Below, one piece after another: positions 11,896 to 23,700 of a stretch of 64,000 bases of DNA. Position numbers and translations under genes: made by a program. This DNA comes from Owenia fusiformis. Its lineage: Eukaryota > Annelida > Polychaeta > Sabellida > Oweniidae. Below the pieces are notes generated by a model that saw only the letters and a list, made by a program, of their open reading frames with translations, ran no database searches and was not told where the DNA came from. Each line of letters starts with the position of its first letter. Position 1 is the first letter of the stretch. The stretch spans positions 6,759,375 to 6,823,374 of the forward strand of contig CAIIXF020000005.1 of assembly GCA_903813345.2 (NCBI GenBank), given 5' to 3'.

Positions 11896-13041
11896 TGTGA
11901 CGGTACGGGCTTCATATAATGCAAATGAATCAGGAAAGGTTGAGGAAATTAAATATTTTATCTGTTTTCTGTATTGAACAGAAAATATACGCGATCTTAT
12001 CATTCTATTCTTACCTCATTTGAAAGATGTGATATCGATTGTACTTCGCTGAAGATTTGTGATCTTGAATGTACAGGATTGTTCTGTAATCTTATAAAAC
12101 TCAAGAAGTTCGGAGCAATTTCTGAAAAGATTTTGTAGACGGCGGCTTCGAAATCATAGTCTCAATGACGTAAGATTATTTGATGAAAAGATTGCATAAA
12201 TCAACTTTAAACTTAAGTCTAATGTATACTATAATACATTCCTTCCAGTAATAGATGTATTTATATTCCCGTAATGTCATAATGTAACGTAATTTGATGA
12301 AGAAGCCGTATTCCATTTTGATAATTTCTAAGAATTACGATGACGTCATATTAGCGGCGTTCAATGATTGGCTATATATTCTCGGAGCGGGGAATTCAAA
12401 TTGCTTTTGGAACCTAGAAAGCAAACCGGACGGAGCTCAGTTTAAGCCTAATACCTCCACAATCCAGGGTTATTCCCAGATGACCAATCCTCCAGGAATG
12501 ATTGAAGTGTTTAAAATCCTCCGAGTGTAATTAGGTGAATAACTTGATTACAAGTAATTTAGACGTGAAGAATTCTGGGAACAGTTGCAGAATCTGTAGA
12601 AGATAGCCGTAGATGAGGAATTCTGGATCAACTGCAGAATCAGTTATAGATACTTGTGATATCTTATACTTTGAGGTCAATTGCAGAATCATTGCAAGAA
12701 AGCTGTTACTGCAGAATCATTGAAAGACAAGTATTATGCTGAACTGACTTTGGGATGCAGATTAGAGGAAGAATACAGATTTTATAATTGCAACTTGTAA
12801 TCCAATAAGGACTGAGTTGTTTGAAATTGATTGTAAATAAATACCAGAAATATATAAATAATTGTGAATTGTATTATATGAAAATCGAAACTAATTGTTT
12901 TGTGCATTTGTGTGAGTTTATGTGATTATACGGTGATAGAAATGATCACATGTTTATATTATCAATTGTGTCATTGAAAGATACCCACAGCCTGTCAACC
13001 TTTACACTACCATATACCATCTTTAGGGTTTGACGGCTACA
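11896..13041 (+). repeat. LTR copy 3, 14-bp deletion
   Basis: This copy matches LTR copy 2 except for loss of 14 bp near 12715. There the intact copy has two neighbouring ctgcagaa motifs, so the deletion probably came from slippage between them. The LTR ends at 13041 and is followed by the ATAC target duplication. Confidence 0.9.
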
Positions 13042-13045
13042 ATAC

Positions 13046-14122
13046 GAATCTTGCAAATACTAGCAAAAACTGTGTGCAAATGAATCTTAGTTTTAAAACA
13101 TAAGCAGATTAATGGCATTTTCGTCACTGATTTAATGGGAATTTATACGTAAATCGATCTAGCACTTTAAACATAAATGACAAATACTTTAGACTCGTTT
13201 TATATTTAATTCCTTACACATTTATCATGTTTAATTCAAAATATTTCGAAATAAAACAGATAATCAGGAGATTAAAAAGAAATAAACCACAAACTGCGCG
13301 CCTATTTTAGCCAGAAATTACAATCTGTGCGCATACACTATTAAAACTACATATTATCATTGGAATTTCTACAGAGGTACGTGTAGGTGTTTTCGATGTA
13401 GCTTTGGGAATTTTGCTTTATCGTCAGATTTTATGAGATTTTCATATTGAAAGTCAAAATGTATAATAGAAGTGACAATTAAGTTGGGAACGAAAAAAAC
13501 ATTTATTTTCAGATCACCATCTTGGTGGATGGACTCTCATAGTGTTTCAATTATGGGGTTCTACTATTAGACATATGTGTGCCTTGTATGGCGCTTATGT
13601 TTTCTAATAATACAAAACAAGCTTGGATAGGCAAGCAGTTTTGAAATATTAGGCACGCAGTTTGGGAAATACATGTGAATATAGGCGCGCAGTTTGACAA
13701 GAAAAATGTTTAAATCACGTTTATGGCGTTATTATCGTTTTGAACACAAACTTTGCTGTTTTAATCAGATGGAGTGATCCTATATATTCTAGCATACACA
13801 GACACAATGGCTGAATAAACGGCAAATGACGATAAAAAGACTTAGATATTACTTTACACTGTAAATTTTGAACACAGAAGTTACTTAAGACCCTTATATT
13901 GAGATAACTAGGTTTACATCGGGAAAAACATTGAGTACTATGAGTAAATTAAGTTCGTCTTCACAGAATGGTACTATCTTTAGAACGAGACTAACCTTGT
14001 ATTTTTCGTATTTTGGCTCTTTTTGCGAGTCGTGTCCTCCCCGTCTCACATTTTGAAATATGCGCGCAGTTTGTCAGAGTTTCAAACTGCGTGCCTAGTA
14101 GGCACGCTGCTTGACATGGGCA
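13046..14122. other. Right part of the outer TIR element, non-coding
   Basis: This is the right body of the element that begins at 5133. It carries several gcgcgcagtttg-type motifs in both orientations and no supported gene. Confidence 0.5.
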
Positions 14123-14236
14123 TCGTGATAAATGAACCTCATTTGTCTTGCTTGGAATTAGCGAGATACTATCATGATAAGGGTACTACAAGTGCGGCTA
14201 GGACCTGCTACCAGTTGTTTTTTATTTTATTTTTAG

Positions 14237-17050
14237 GTAGAGAAACGTGAGGCTAGTAGGACTAGAGATAGTGAGGTCGCAATGTCGAGAACGGTAAGTA
14301 TTTGTAGTACAAATCCTAATAATGTATTTAAATGCAGACCGTGATTATACTGTATTCACATAATCTTCTATAACCTAACATAAATCTTCAACATTTGTAC
14401 CGCCATAGTTTGAAAATATGTTTTCATCATTCATTCATTATAAATATCGCAGAGACATATAACACACTTATATGTCTCTGATTGTCGTTAACGACTTACG
14501 TTAACAACATTTATTTCTCAAATATTCAAATTTCCCGCCTTTTTTTCAAATAAAAGTTGAAATAACCTTCAACTAGGAAATTTTATGTACACACAGTAGA
14601 AGCTATGTCACAAAGTGGTCCATTGTTTCACCTCGGTATACATTTGAATAAATGGTTTTGACTTTTTTATTTTATTCTTAGTATCGGAAACGAGAGGCTA
14701 GGACGAGAGATAGCCAGACCGCATTGAGAACGGTAAGTATTTACAAATAATAATGTATTTTCATGCAGACCACGCTGTTTCAAATAACTGGATAGTATTA
14801 TATAACCAATATTTCACCCAAGGTCACTCACTCTAGATTCTATTGAAGCTAATGAAACCGTACCGATAAGCTGATGAGTTCACATTTCAGTGAAATTCCA
14901 TAAATACATTAGTATCGACAAATCGATCCCTGCAAAAAGTTTATTTGGAAAATATATTCTTTATTAATAAGGTCATTTCATATCTTTTTAGCGATATTGT
15001 ATAAAATATTTTGCAATGTGTGAAAAGAATTTAAAGAGATGTTAATGAGACTTCTCCGTGGCGTTTTTTCTTTATTCCTTTTTGTTTTGAATTTTTTACA
15101 CCATAACATTAATTGACTACTCAATATGCAACTTTTAACCACGTAGAATTTTAAAATATTAAGTTTGAAAATTCCATTTTTATAATGGAGCTCAATGGGA
15201 AGAATGACATAATTTGAATTATTTTCAAACGCAGCGGTGCGATTTTCTTGAAATTGACAGATATAATAAATATTGGTAAGACGAAATGTTTGAAGAAAAA
15301 TGAAGAAAATTCACTGTCCTGGTTACGCAAAATATTAAAAAATGTGAAATAATCATAAAAACCTGTAAAAATAGATTGAAGGGGGTGATATTCATTTTAA
15401 TGTGCCTTTCACTACTACAGGGTAACCATAGTTTTGGTAATGGTTTACTAATTTTAAAAGCATAAATTCTTAAATTAAAAGGGCTTAAATTCTTAATTTA
15501 CGGAATCTTTAATTACCTAACTACAAATGTTTAGGTTCGATTGGTTTTAGAAAAAATATTAAAGGCCCATGCAAAGTTTAAACCAGATGGAGACATTTGA
15601 AAATAAAACTTTTTAAAAGGTTTTCCTTTCTCAAATATTCAAATTTTCCACCATTTTCAAATAAAAATTGATTTTTTTTTAAAATGGGAAATGTTATGAA
15701 CAGACTGTAATAGAAGCTATTTTTTAGTTTATGTTTTATTTATTTCATAATACTAATCAACAAATAAATACAGGGCCTACGCCGAAGCATTATTGGCCTT
15801 GTTGGTTACAATGGTAAAAATACAATGCTATGTAACGTTACAATATAAATATGAAAGATATAAAAATAGATATAATTTATTTTGATAGGAAATAATCACA
15901 GAAGACAGGAAGACAGGACAGAGATAAATGTGGACTATGTCTTGACTTCCTTGACAATAGAGTATAAAAAGCATCTGTTAGTTCAATAGCCTTCTTGTCT
16001 GTAATGGAGTCAAGAGAGAAATCAGCAAAAAGTAAAAAAGTTGATTCATCTCAATGTACATATAAATTGATGGGTCTTTCACCTGCCTTTGAATCTTTTA
16101 TTTTATTTTTAGTATCGGAAACGTGAGGCTAGGACTAGAGATAGCGAGACTGCAATGAGAAGGGTAAGTATTTGCAACACAAATAATAATAATTATTTTC
16201 ATGCAGACCGTGCATTTTACATGTTATGCTGTATTTACAGAATCTTCTATGACCTAGCTATAAATGTTTAAAAAAATTATTTGTGCATTCTTAGGTTTAG
16301 ACTTTTGATTTTAGAGAAAATATTAAAGGCCCCATATAAAGTTTAAGCCACTTTTGCTCATATCACAGTCCTACCCAAAGTTATCAAATGTTATGTGAAA
16401 ATTTAATTTACTTTTGAAGGACCTTTTGTTCAAATTTTTTTTAATTTATTTCAAATAAAATTTTATTTGTATTAAGCAATAATTCACACCAACGAATAAT
16501 ACATCTTGTTTCGTGTTGATATGAAGAAAATTTGTTTGAAAAATAAGCAAGAAATGTACTCATAAGCGCAGAAAAGTGGTACAGCGAAAAAGCATTTTAA
16601 AATGTTAGTTCTCATTGAATCCACTGGTACATTATTATTTAAAACAGACAACACTAACTTTCAATCATCAGGAGATCCCTTTCTAATAAAAATACCTTTA
16701 AAGTTTATATATGCATAAACTCAAAGAATAAATGGTTGACATTCACATTCATAATGTGTTGAGTGTTGAATTCATGATCTAAACATCTTTTGTTTCTAAA
16801 ATGGCGGGAAATTCAAATATGCCTCAGTTTAAGTTTTTGAACTGGGTTTGATCACGGGCTCTATCGAAAGCCAATGGTTTGAATCGATGTACACACAGTG
16901 GAAGTTATGTTTTTCAACTGATTCTTATATTTTGGGTCGATGCTTCCTAAAAAAAATTGTAGAAGACACAATTTTTGTTGATCTATCAATGCCGATGTTA
17001 TAAATGCCCAAAATACTCAATTCATAAATATTTACTTGCAGCAGTACTAA
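14237..17050 (+). CDS. 3' part of a gene with repeated 17-aa micro-exons
   Basis: Three similar exons lie at 14237-14293 (57 nt), 14682-14732 (51 nt) and 16113-16163 (51 nt). Each is preceded by a T-rich tract ending TAG and followed by GGTAAGTATT. All are multiples of three and open only in the same frame. Copies 2 and 3 encode YRKREARTRDS(Q/E)TA(L/M)R(T/R). Copy 1 has two extra codons. A further exon at 17042-17080 (CAG acceptor, GTAAGT donor) gives a stop after one or two codons, and a 3'-UTR exon starts at 17340. The upstream coding part is not found; transposons occupy the sequence to the left. The flanking intron sequences are also duplicated, so the exons spread by segmental duplication. 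The product would have a basic, charged C-terminal repeat. The family is not recognised. Confidence 0.45.
14294..16450. repeat. Segmental duplications around the micro-exons
   Basis: Introns after the exons share gtaagtattt...aataata...catgcagacc, and later blocks such as ctcaaatattcaaattt (14518 and 15632) and aatattaaaggccc (about 15556 and 16319). The order suggests a unit of 0.4-1.4 kb copied at least three times, with one copy (about 15500-15720) that has lost its micro-exon. Confidence 0.6.
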
Positions 17051-17339
17051 GAGCACCCGTCCAAAAGAAGCGCAGATAATGTAAGTTCACGTGTACAGTC
17101 ATTGACTTTGTATTACAAGATACATTTTACACTCTCATCTAATCGCACATGTAACACTAAATTAATAAAAAATTAATGTACACAAGTTAATTTGAATTAA
17201 AATAAATAAATTTATCAAATATAATAAAAATATTGATGAATCAATCTTCTTTCACTTAAGCTTCTAGGCATATAATTAATCGATCTTAGTGTTACCTTGA
17301 TTAAAAAGAATTCATTATTTCATCATTCATTATTTTCAG

Positions 17340-17420
17340 CCCAGGCCATCAAATGATCGATCAGATTAGCAGCTCAGGCATCCAACAACCTTAACCAATA
17401 AAGATGATATCCTGTATAGC
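17340..17420 (+). other. 3'-UTR exon with AATAAA
   Basis: After TATTTTCAG at 17331-17339 the sequence runs to AATAAA at 17397-17402, a likely polyadenylation signal for the micro-exon transcript. The transcript end is estimated. Confidence 0.4.
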
Positions 17421-17449
17421 CTAATACACGAAATATATGGACATGGTAT

Positions 17450-18500
17450 CACTATTAAATTAGTTTATTAGTACTAGATATAAATCTAGGGTGTTTCATC
17501 TGTAGAATGGTATGCACTTGAATGGATACATTTTATTAGTGAAGGTATAATCGCAGTATCCTGAACATCACACATGTCACATAAGATAAATTCTGTTATT
17601 CTGTTATTTTATTTATCACATATGTGAAATAAAAGTACTAAGAAAATATTGTTTTATGTCTGCACATTTTCCAGCTTCAAGGATAAAATTACCCAAAAAG
17701 GTCAGACTTAGAGGTTATTGACATAACAATAACATTTTAACAGTAAATACATAGGCCGACTCCAAAGAAATTTTAAGGACCCCATTTAACCACATTTTTC
17801 AAGCTGTCCAACTTAATTCCGAATAAGGCCTTCTTTATCTCATTTTTGTTGCATTGAAAGTTACTTCTATACTTTTAAATTTAACCATTTAAATTCCTCA
17901 TTTTGCTCATCAAAATTTGACATCTTCCATTGATGCATTTTCAATGCAATTCTGCTTTTGAAGAAGTAAAAATGAGAGAAAACAAGTAGCTCCGATGTTT
18001 TAAAAATATGTTTTGGGTCCTAATCCAAAGTTTGAAGGGAAAACAACATTTATGTAGACTGGGGCAAAACAGGACACTTTTCCAGTACTTTACAAGACAG
18101 GCAAATAGTACACACAGTAGAACCTGCATATCTGAACACTTGGATAATCGGAACACCTCCCAATCTGAACATTTTTTCAGTCCAATTTCTTTAAGGGACT
18201 GTAAGGATGAGGTTCAGGTGCAAAAAAAACTGATCCATGGATATTTATCATTTTGAAAATTGGAAGCAAGAATTATTTTTTGGAGGCCATGTTTTTTTAC
18301 AGTCATAACAGGAAATAGATTATCTAAATGAAAACTGGATTTACATCATTAATCCTGATTTTGGCTTAGAATAAATATGTATTTAAATATTATTAGCATA
18401 ATTATTGACTATTTTTTATTTATCTTATGCAGTGGTTCGACTGTTTTCTAAAATTCATTACATAGCTTAAAAATTAGCTTAAAAACACATGCATTTTTAA
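17450..18500. other. Intergenic, one pogo-like terminus
   Basis: There is no supported gene. At 18116-18150 the sequence cagtagaacctgcatatctg and the following 'ggataatcggaacacc' resemble the outer ends of pogo/Tigger-type elements seen again near 31919, 44950 and 47640 in this window. Confidence 0.35.
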
Positions 18501-18503
18501 CTT

Positions 18504-18578
18504 GTCCCTGTGGCCTAATGGATAAAGGCGCTGGACTTCTGCACCAGCTTTTGGTGGTTTGAATCCTGGTCATGCCCA
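18504..18578 (+). repeat. tRNA-Arg(TCT)-like SINE head
   Basis: The sequence has an A-box (tggcctaatgg) and a B-box-like ggtttgaatcc at tRNA spacing. The anticodon-loop region is cttctgc, which places TCT as anticodon. The acceptor stem pairs at only about four of seven positions, so this is a tRNA-derived SINE or tRNA pseudogene rather than a working tRNA. The SINE body continues to about 18715. Confidence 0.7.
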
Positions 18579-18979
18579 AGATTTTTTTCTTTTTTATTTA
18601 TCTCTCGGCCACAATATTTTTTTTAAATCTCTTTCTATACAACACATAGTCATATCTATTACTTTTTGAGGTTTTAGATTATAGATACATCGTCCGTGTG
18701 TTACTTAAATGAGAAGTACCATTGTTAGATAATAATATACATATATTTTAGAGATAAATATACTCAAGATGTTAAAACAGCGTTTTGGATGTGTCCTAGG
18801 CTACTTTTTGATTTACAGGCAATTTTTTGAAGTGATATGCATATGATTAATCAGAGTGGCCTAAAATCTTAAGTTATCTCTGGGGTGATCCCAATGTGTT
18901 CCTGTTTCGTGACAAAGTCTGCCACTGGGACCTTTGGATGAGGTCATTGACAAGTTTCCATTTACACCAATTTTTACAA

Positions 18980-19155
18980 AGACTTAACAAGGCATTAAAG
19001 TAACACACAGAAGATGTATCTAAAATCTAAAACCCCAAAAATTAATAGATATGACTATATGTTGTATAAAAAGAGATTTAAATAAAATATTGTGGCACAG
19101 AGATAAAAAAGAAAAAAAAATCTTGGGCATGACCGGGATTCGAACCACCAAAGGC
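18980..19155 (-). repeat. Second SINE copy, inverted
   Basis: Reading the minus strand, the B-box ggttcgaatcc is intact and is followed by cggtcatgcccaag and the same T-rich body as the plus-strand copy (tctaaaatctaaaacc and atagatatgactat are the shared blocks). The A-box half is missing. With 18504-18715 it forms an inverted pair around a loop of about 265 bp. Confidence 0.7.
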
Positions 19156-19194
19156 ACATACGGACGGTACATACGTACGGACGGAGGGATTCCC

Positions 19195-19470
19195 TATATT
19201 TAAGTTGAAAAAGACCTTTTTTGACCTTGAGATGGTCATTGAAGGTCAAATCTCCAATCTAATATCAGATTAGAAATTATGATAACTTGTAGATGATTTT
19301 GAAAAAAATTGTTAAATTTGAAGCACGTTGAAAAGACCTTTTTTGACCTTGAGAAGGTCATATCTAAAGTCAGATTTGAACTTCTGATAACTTGTAGATG
19401 ATTTTGAAAAAAAGAATTGGTCAATTAGAAGCGAGTTGAAAAAATACTTTTTTGACTCGCCAATATTACA
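19195..19470. repeat. Tandem repeat, about 120-bp unit, three copies
   Basis: Units share gttgaaaaagaccttttttg, ccttgagaaggtcat, and tgataacttgtagatgattt. A cggacgg run precedes it (19162-19185), as in the larger repeat elements of this window. The third unit is partial. Confidence 0.8.
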
Positions 19471-20719
19471 TTTCTCAGGGAAATTGATAAAATCATATTC
19501 AAGATTTTGAAAATAAGATCCCAATAGGTTAGCAAATCTGATATAGTCTTGCCACAGAAAGAGAATGGCATAGTCTTCAATACTGATCAGTACTCAGTAC
19601 TGATCAATACTGATTTCCCAAAGATTTTATCAGGGCATTATATCCCAATTTACTAATTTTGGTAAAAATAACTCAATATTCTAAACTTTTAACAGGATGT
19701 TTCTCGAGAAAAAATCATGCTTGAAATACCTTACAATACTTGGGAACATTTGGATAATATGCCCAAGTTGTTCAGTTCATAGTAAGGCCAGGCCAAATTT
19801 TTATGTATCTAATTTAATGAAGATGTAGGCCCCTCATCGTCATCGTTGAACAACTTTAAGAAGCACCAAAATTCCAATATTACTCAATGAATTTTCAATG
19901 ACACTTGATATTTCACCTGACCCTTAGAAATTGCCAGGCATCTATTACATCTAACTCAGGCATACTAGTATTCCCCAAGACATGCAATTTGTCCATAAAT
20001 CATTTTAGCATATTTACATGCTGAAAACAACAAAAAATAAAATATTGTTTATAAAATGTATTTTACAAGTACAGTATTCATATACATACTGTCACTGTGT
20101 GATGGTATAAAGCTCTAAAATAGTGTGATGGTATAAAGCTCTAAAATTCTAAATGATCATCAAACAGTCAGATTTCAGAAGAAGTATCAGAAAATATTCT
20201 ACTCTTGGTATTTGATTTTTAGGACAATTTATATTTTATTTCAAAACTGCTCAATGCTCTTGGCTATTTTACTAATATTCAGTTCAATACATGTTTGATA
20301 CTAAAAAGGATACAGAAACTAAATCATACAAAGGAATACAATGAATAAGAATTGTAGAGTTCTACTACTTAGAGCTTGAGTTACAATGTGAAAAATGTAG
20401 CCCTTGTAAATGTGAAATGTTACACAAACACAATATCTATTTTCTGATTAGTTGTAGAGTGTAGACGCTGGTAAAATGTATACCAGCACAATATCTATCT
20501 GAATAATCCCAAACTGGAACTGACATATCCAAGAGTATTCCATTTCAGGATGCACATTTCCATGATTTCGCAGCAATGATAATTGATAGCAATTTCTCTA
20601 CTCCACTTTAAATGCAGTAAAGATTAAAGTTTGATGAGTCTATTTACAAAATATACATCCAATTTAGCTGTTCAACATGATCTGTGCCAATAGTCACTGA
20701 GGAATGTAATAAAAGGTCA
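19471..20719. other. Intergenic, SNRPG 3' side
   Basis: No gene seen. A palindromic stretch tcagtactgatcagtactcagtactgatcaat lies near 19584-19616, and a 25-bp unit (gtgtgatggtataaagctct) is duplicated at 20097-20146. The stretch just left of 20720 would hold the SNRPG 3' UTR. Confidence 0.4.
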
Positions 20720-23700
20720 CTATATCCGCTCTAATGCTTCTAGTAGAACAATACTGTTGCCCCTGACAACCTGGAAATATAACAACAAATGATTTATATA
20801 CATGTAGTAATCATCCACGCTCTGAGAATTTTTCTTTGCAATTCTATCACTTGATAAAACATATTCAAACTAGGCCTAAGAACACAAAATAATTAGCTAC
20901 AATATCAGAAGAAAGTAACCAGGATGGTCCATTACAAATACATGTATGCATATAAGACAAAGGTAAGGAGTGCTGATTGTACTCATATGGAACCACTCTT
21001 TGATCTCAGTTTTCTAATGCTCATCATGAGTAATCAGCATCATACTTTTAGACATCACAGATCAAACAGGGGCAACAAAGAGGAAACACATAAAACATTT
21101 AACTTTGTGACACATGTGACGCTGTCCTTTTTCATTCAATTTTGTTTATCTGACACTGATATAGCAATAGCAAGTGTGAAATCATTTAATATAAGACTGA
21201 TTTCAGTATAGTATAATTTCTGACCAGTTTAAAATGTAGACAAGTCATTAAGATGACAAAACGTCACCGCCTGGTAAGTTATTACAAATTGTTACAAAAT
21301 ATTAATGCCGGTCACAAAATTCCTGGTTATTTAACACTTCTTGGTAAATAATAAAATCATTCTGAGTTCCACCGAGCCAAAATTTTATAATTCTGACTTA
21401 ATCTTTCTTACCACCATTCCAATGCTATTTTGTTCACCAGTTTTTGTGTGTTCAACGGCCTCATCAATCACCAGATTCATAAATGGATCAAACCCCCTCA
21501 GAATTCCTGTTAAACTACGCTTTGCATTGAGTTTCACTGAAACAATAGTACATAAATCACTTTAGGATACAGAGTACATGTTCATGTGCATTAAGGATAA
21601 ATAGTAAGTATTCATAAATCAGGTTATTGTGAAAAAATCTATAAAAACCTTCTATTGTTTCAAATGCAACATAGGCAACAGGGAGCAATAAATTGTTTTT
21701 TATTTTAATGGTAGAAAGTAATATTTGTTTCAATTGTGTAAGTTTGTACTGTACTTGTCTTGTATATAATAACAAGAACAACGGCAACGCCAAAGCATAG
21801 CGAATCCCATCGAACAGCCATGGATGGCATTTTTACAAACAAAGGATATAGCAAAAATGGCAGCCATTTTTCAAAATGGCAGCCATTTTTCAAAATGGCA
21901 GCCATTTTTCAAAATGGCCACCTTCTACCAAAAGTGTCATTAGACCATGTGCCATGCTTATAGTATTCACATACCAAATAATAATGAACAAAATCGCTCC
22001 ACTACTTTTCAAGTTATAGTAAAATATGTTAAAATGGCGGCCATTTTTCAAAATGGCTACCTTCTACCAAAAGTGCAATTAGACAGTGTGCTGTGCTTAT
22101 AGTATTCACATACCAAATATAAACAAAATCGCTCCACTACTTTTCGAGTTATAGTAAATTACGTTAAAATGGTGGCCATTTTGAAAAATGACCGCCTTCT
22201 ACCAAAAGTGTCATTAGACAGTGTGCCATGCTTTCAGTATTCACATACCAAATATGAACAAAATCGCTTCACTATTTTTCGAGTTATAGTAAAATACGTT
22301 AAAATGGCGGCCATTTTTCAAAATTTTTTTCAAAATGGTCGCCTTCTACCAAAAGTGTCATAGGACAGTGTGTCATGCTTATAGTATTCACATACCGAAT
22401 ATGAACAAAATCGCTCCACTACTTTTCGAGTTATAGTAAAATACATTAAAATGGTGGCCATTTTTCAAAATGGCCGCCTTCTACTAAAAGTGTCTTTAGA
22501 CAGTGTGCAATGTTTATAGTATTCACATACCAAATATGAACAAAATCGCTCCACTACTTTTCGAGTTACAGCAAAAATCGTAAAATAACGAGTAAAGACC
22601 GCCATTTTTCAAGATGGCTGCCATGTGCTTCTTTAATATCTACATTTCTAGTTTTATTAATGTCCTATATAATTTATTTACATCTAAAACATATTGCTAT
22701 TACAGTTTTACATATTGCACCTAAATTACTGTAAATTCGGCACTAAAATGGCCGCCATTTTGAAATGAGCGGCCATTTTGAAAATCAGCTTTCAAGCAGA
22801 ACTTCTACCCCCATAGGGTATATGTGTACAAAATATGAACAAAATCGGACCAACGGTATTTGAGTTATTGCCCGGACGGACGGACGGACGGACGGACGGA
22901 GGCGTTCCCTATATCCCTCCGAACTTCGTTCGATGGGATAAAAATGTGCATCTGTGGGAGTTCACTTTAAAACAAAAGGTGTGTACAATTTTATAAACAC
23001 TGCCAAAATACATTCAAGATGTAATATTAATATCTTGAAACCCAGTAATGAATCTATGTAACACTCTTAGCTACATGATTCAGTTGTCTAGTGTCGTAAC
23101 CATGAAAATCATGACATCACAGTGAAATCAAAATGGCAAGACTGATTCTTTATCGATAAGTACAGTACTTACATGTCATTTTCTTGTCCATGTATCTGGA
23201 ATAGAGAAAATAAATAATTTAAAACAAGTTTACAAGAACAGTTGTTACCAAATGAAGGTGGTGCTAAACATGTAATAATCTGTACAGATATTTAATGGAA
23301 GAACGAGGAAATTTTTATTTTCATCGAAAAAGATCAAGATGGTGGCTTTTAGAAATGGAATCTAATAATAACATGTGGGTCTGGTGATGCAGAGCCTGGA
23401 TGTTCCAACATATGGAAGAATTGTGACAATTGAAATAAGTTAAATATCACACAACAAGCTTGCAGGACTATAGTCTAGGAACAACCAAGGACCGAGTTTA
23501 GGACAATACTTTGAATCTGCTATTTATTGCACATAAAATTAATTTATCTGAAATATAGAAAATGTTATGTGTGTCAAGTATGGGAGTATTTTTCTATATG
23601 ATACAAATGTAATCATGATGAAAAAACTACTACAAGTTGGAGGAGATGGGCTCCTTCGTTATGGGGCTATTTCGACCATGGGGCTATTTCAACATAGGCT

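Larger units (their letters stand above)
5290..13041 (+). mobile_element. Tandem gag-only LTR retrotransposon (3 LTRs, 2 bodies)
   Basis: The order is LTR (5290-6969), internal region (6970-8852), LTR (8853-10012), internal region (10013-11895), LTR (11896-13041). The repeat period is exactly 3043 bp. The outer ends are flanked by a 4-bp duplication ATAC (5286-5289 and 13042-13045), so the whole array sits at one insertion site. LTRs begin TG and end CA. A primer-binding-like TGGTGGCAGTGGTGAC follows each 5' LTR, and a purine tract precedes each 3' LTR. The 1.88-kb interior encodes only Gag, with no protease, reverse transcriptase, RNase H or integrase, so the element needs a partner's enzymes. 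The array probably arose by recombination between LTRs. The two bodies are almost identical. Confidence 0.9.
5133..14122. mobile_element. Outer TIR element split by an LTR retrotransposon
   Basis: The ends are inverted. The left end starts tgcccatgtcaagctgcgcg at 5133. The right end, read in reverse complement from 14122, starts tgcccatgtcaagcagcgtg. Behind each end lie repeated motifs of the type caaactgcgtgcc or gcgcgcagtttg (5168-5180, 13290, 13665-13700, 14055-14100), which look like subterminal transposase-binding repeats. Without the LTR insertion the element would be about 1.2 kb, too small for a transposase, so it is probably non-autonomous. No clean target duplication is visible. Confidence 0.6.

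Noticed and set aside
18504-18578. Functional tRNA-Arg(TCT) gene
   Set aside because: The acceptor stem pairs at only about four of seven positions, and a second copy with the same 3' body shows it is a SINE.
21341-21565. 74-codon plus-strand ORF
   Set aside because: It is the antisense shadow of SNRPG exon 3, whose minus-strand translation matches the Sm fold.
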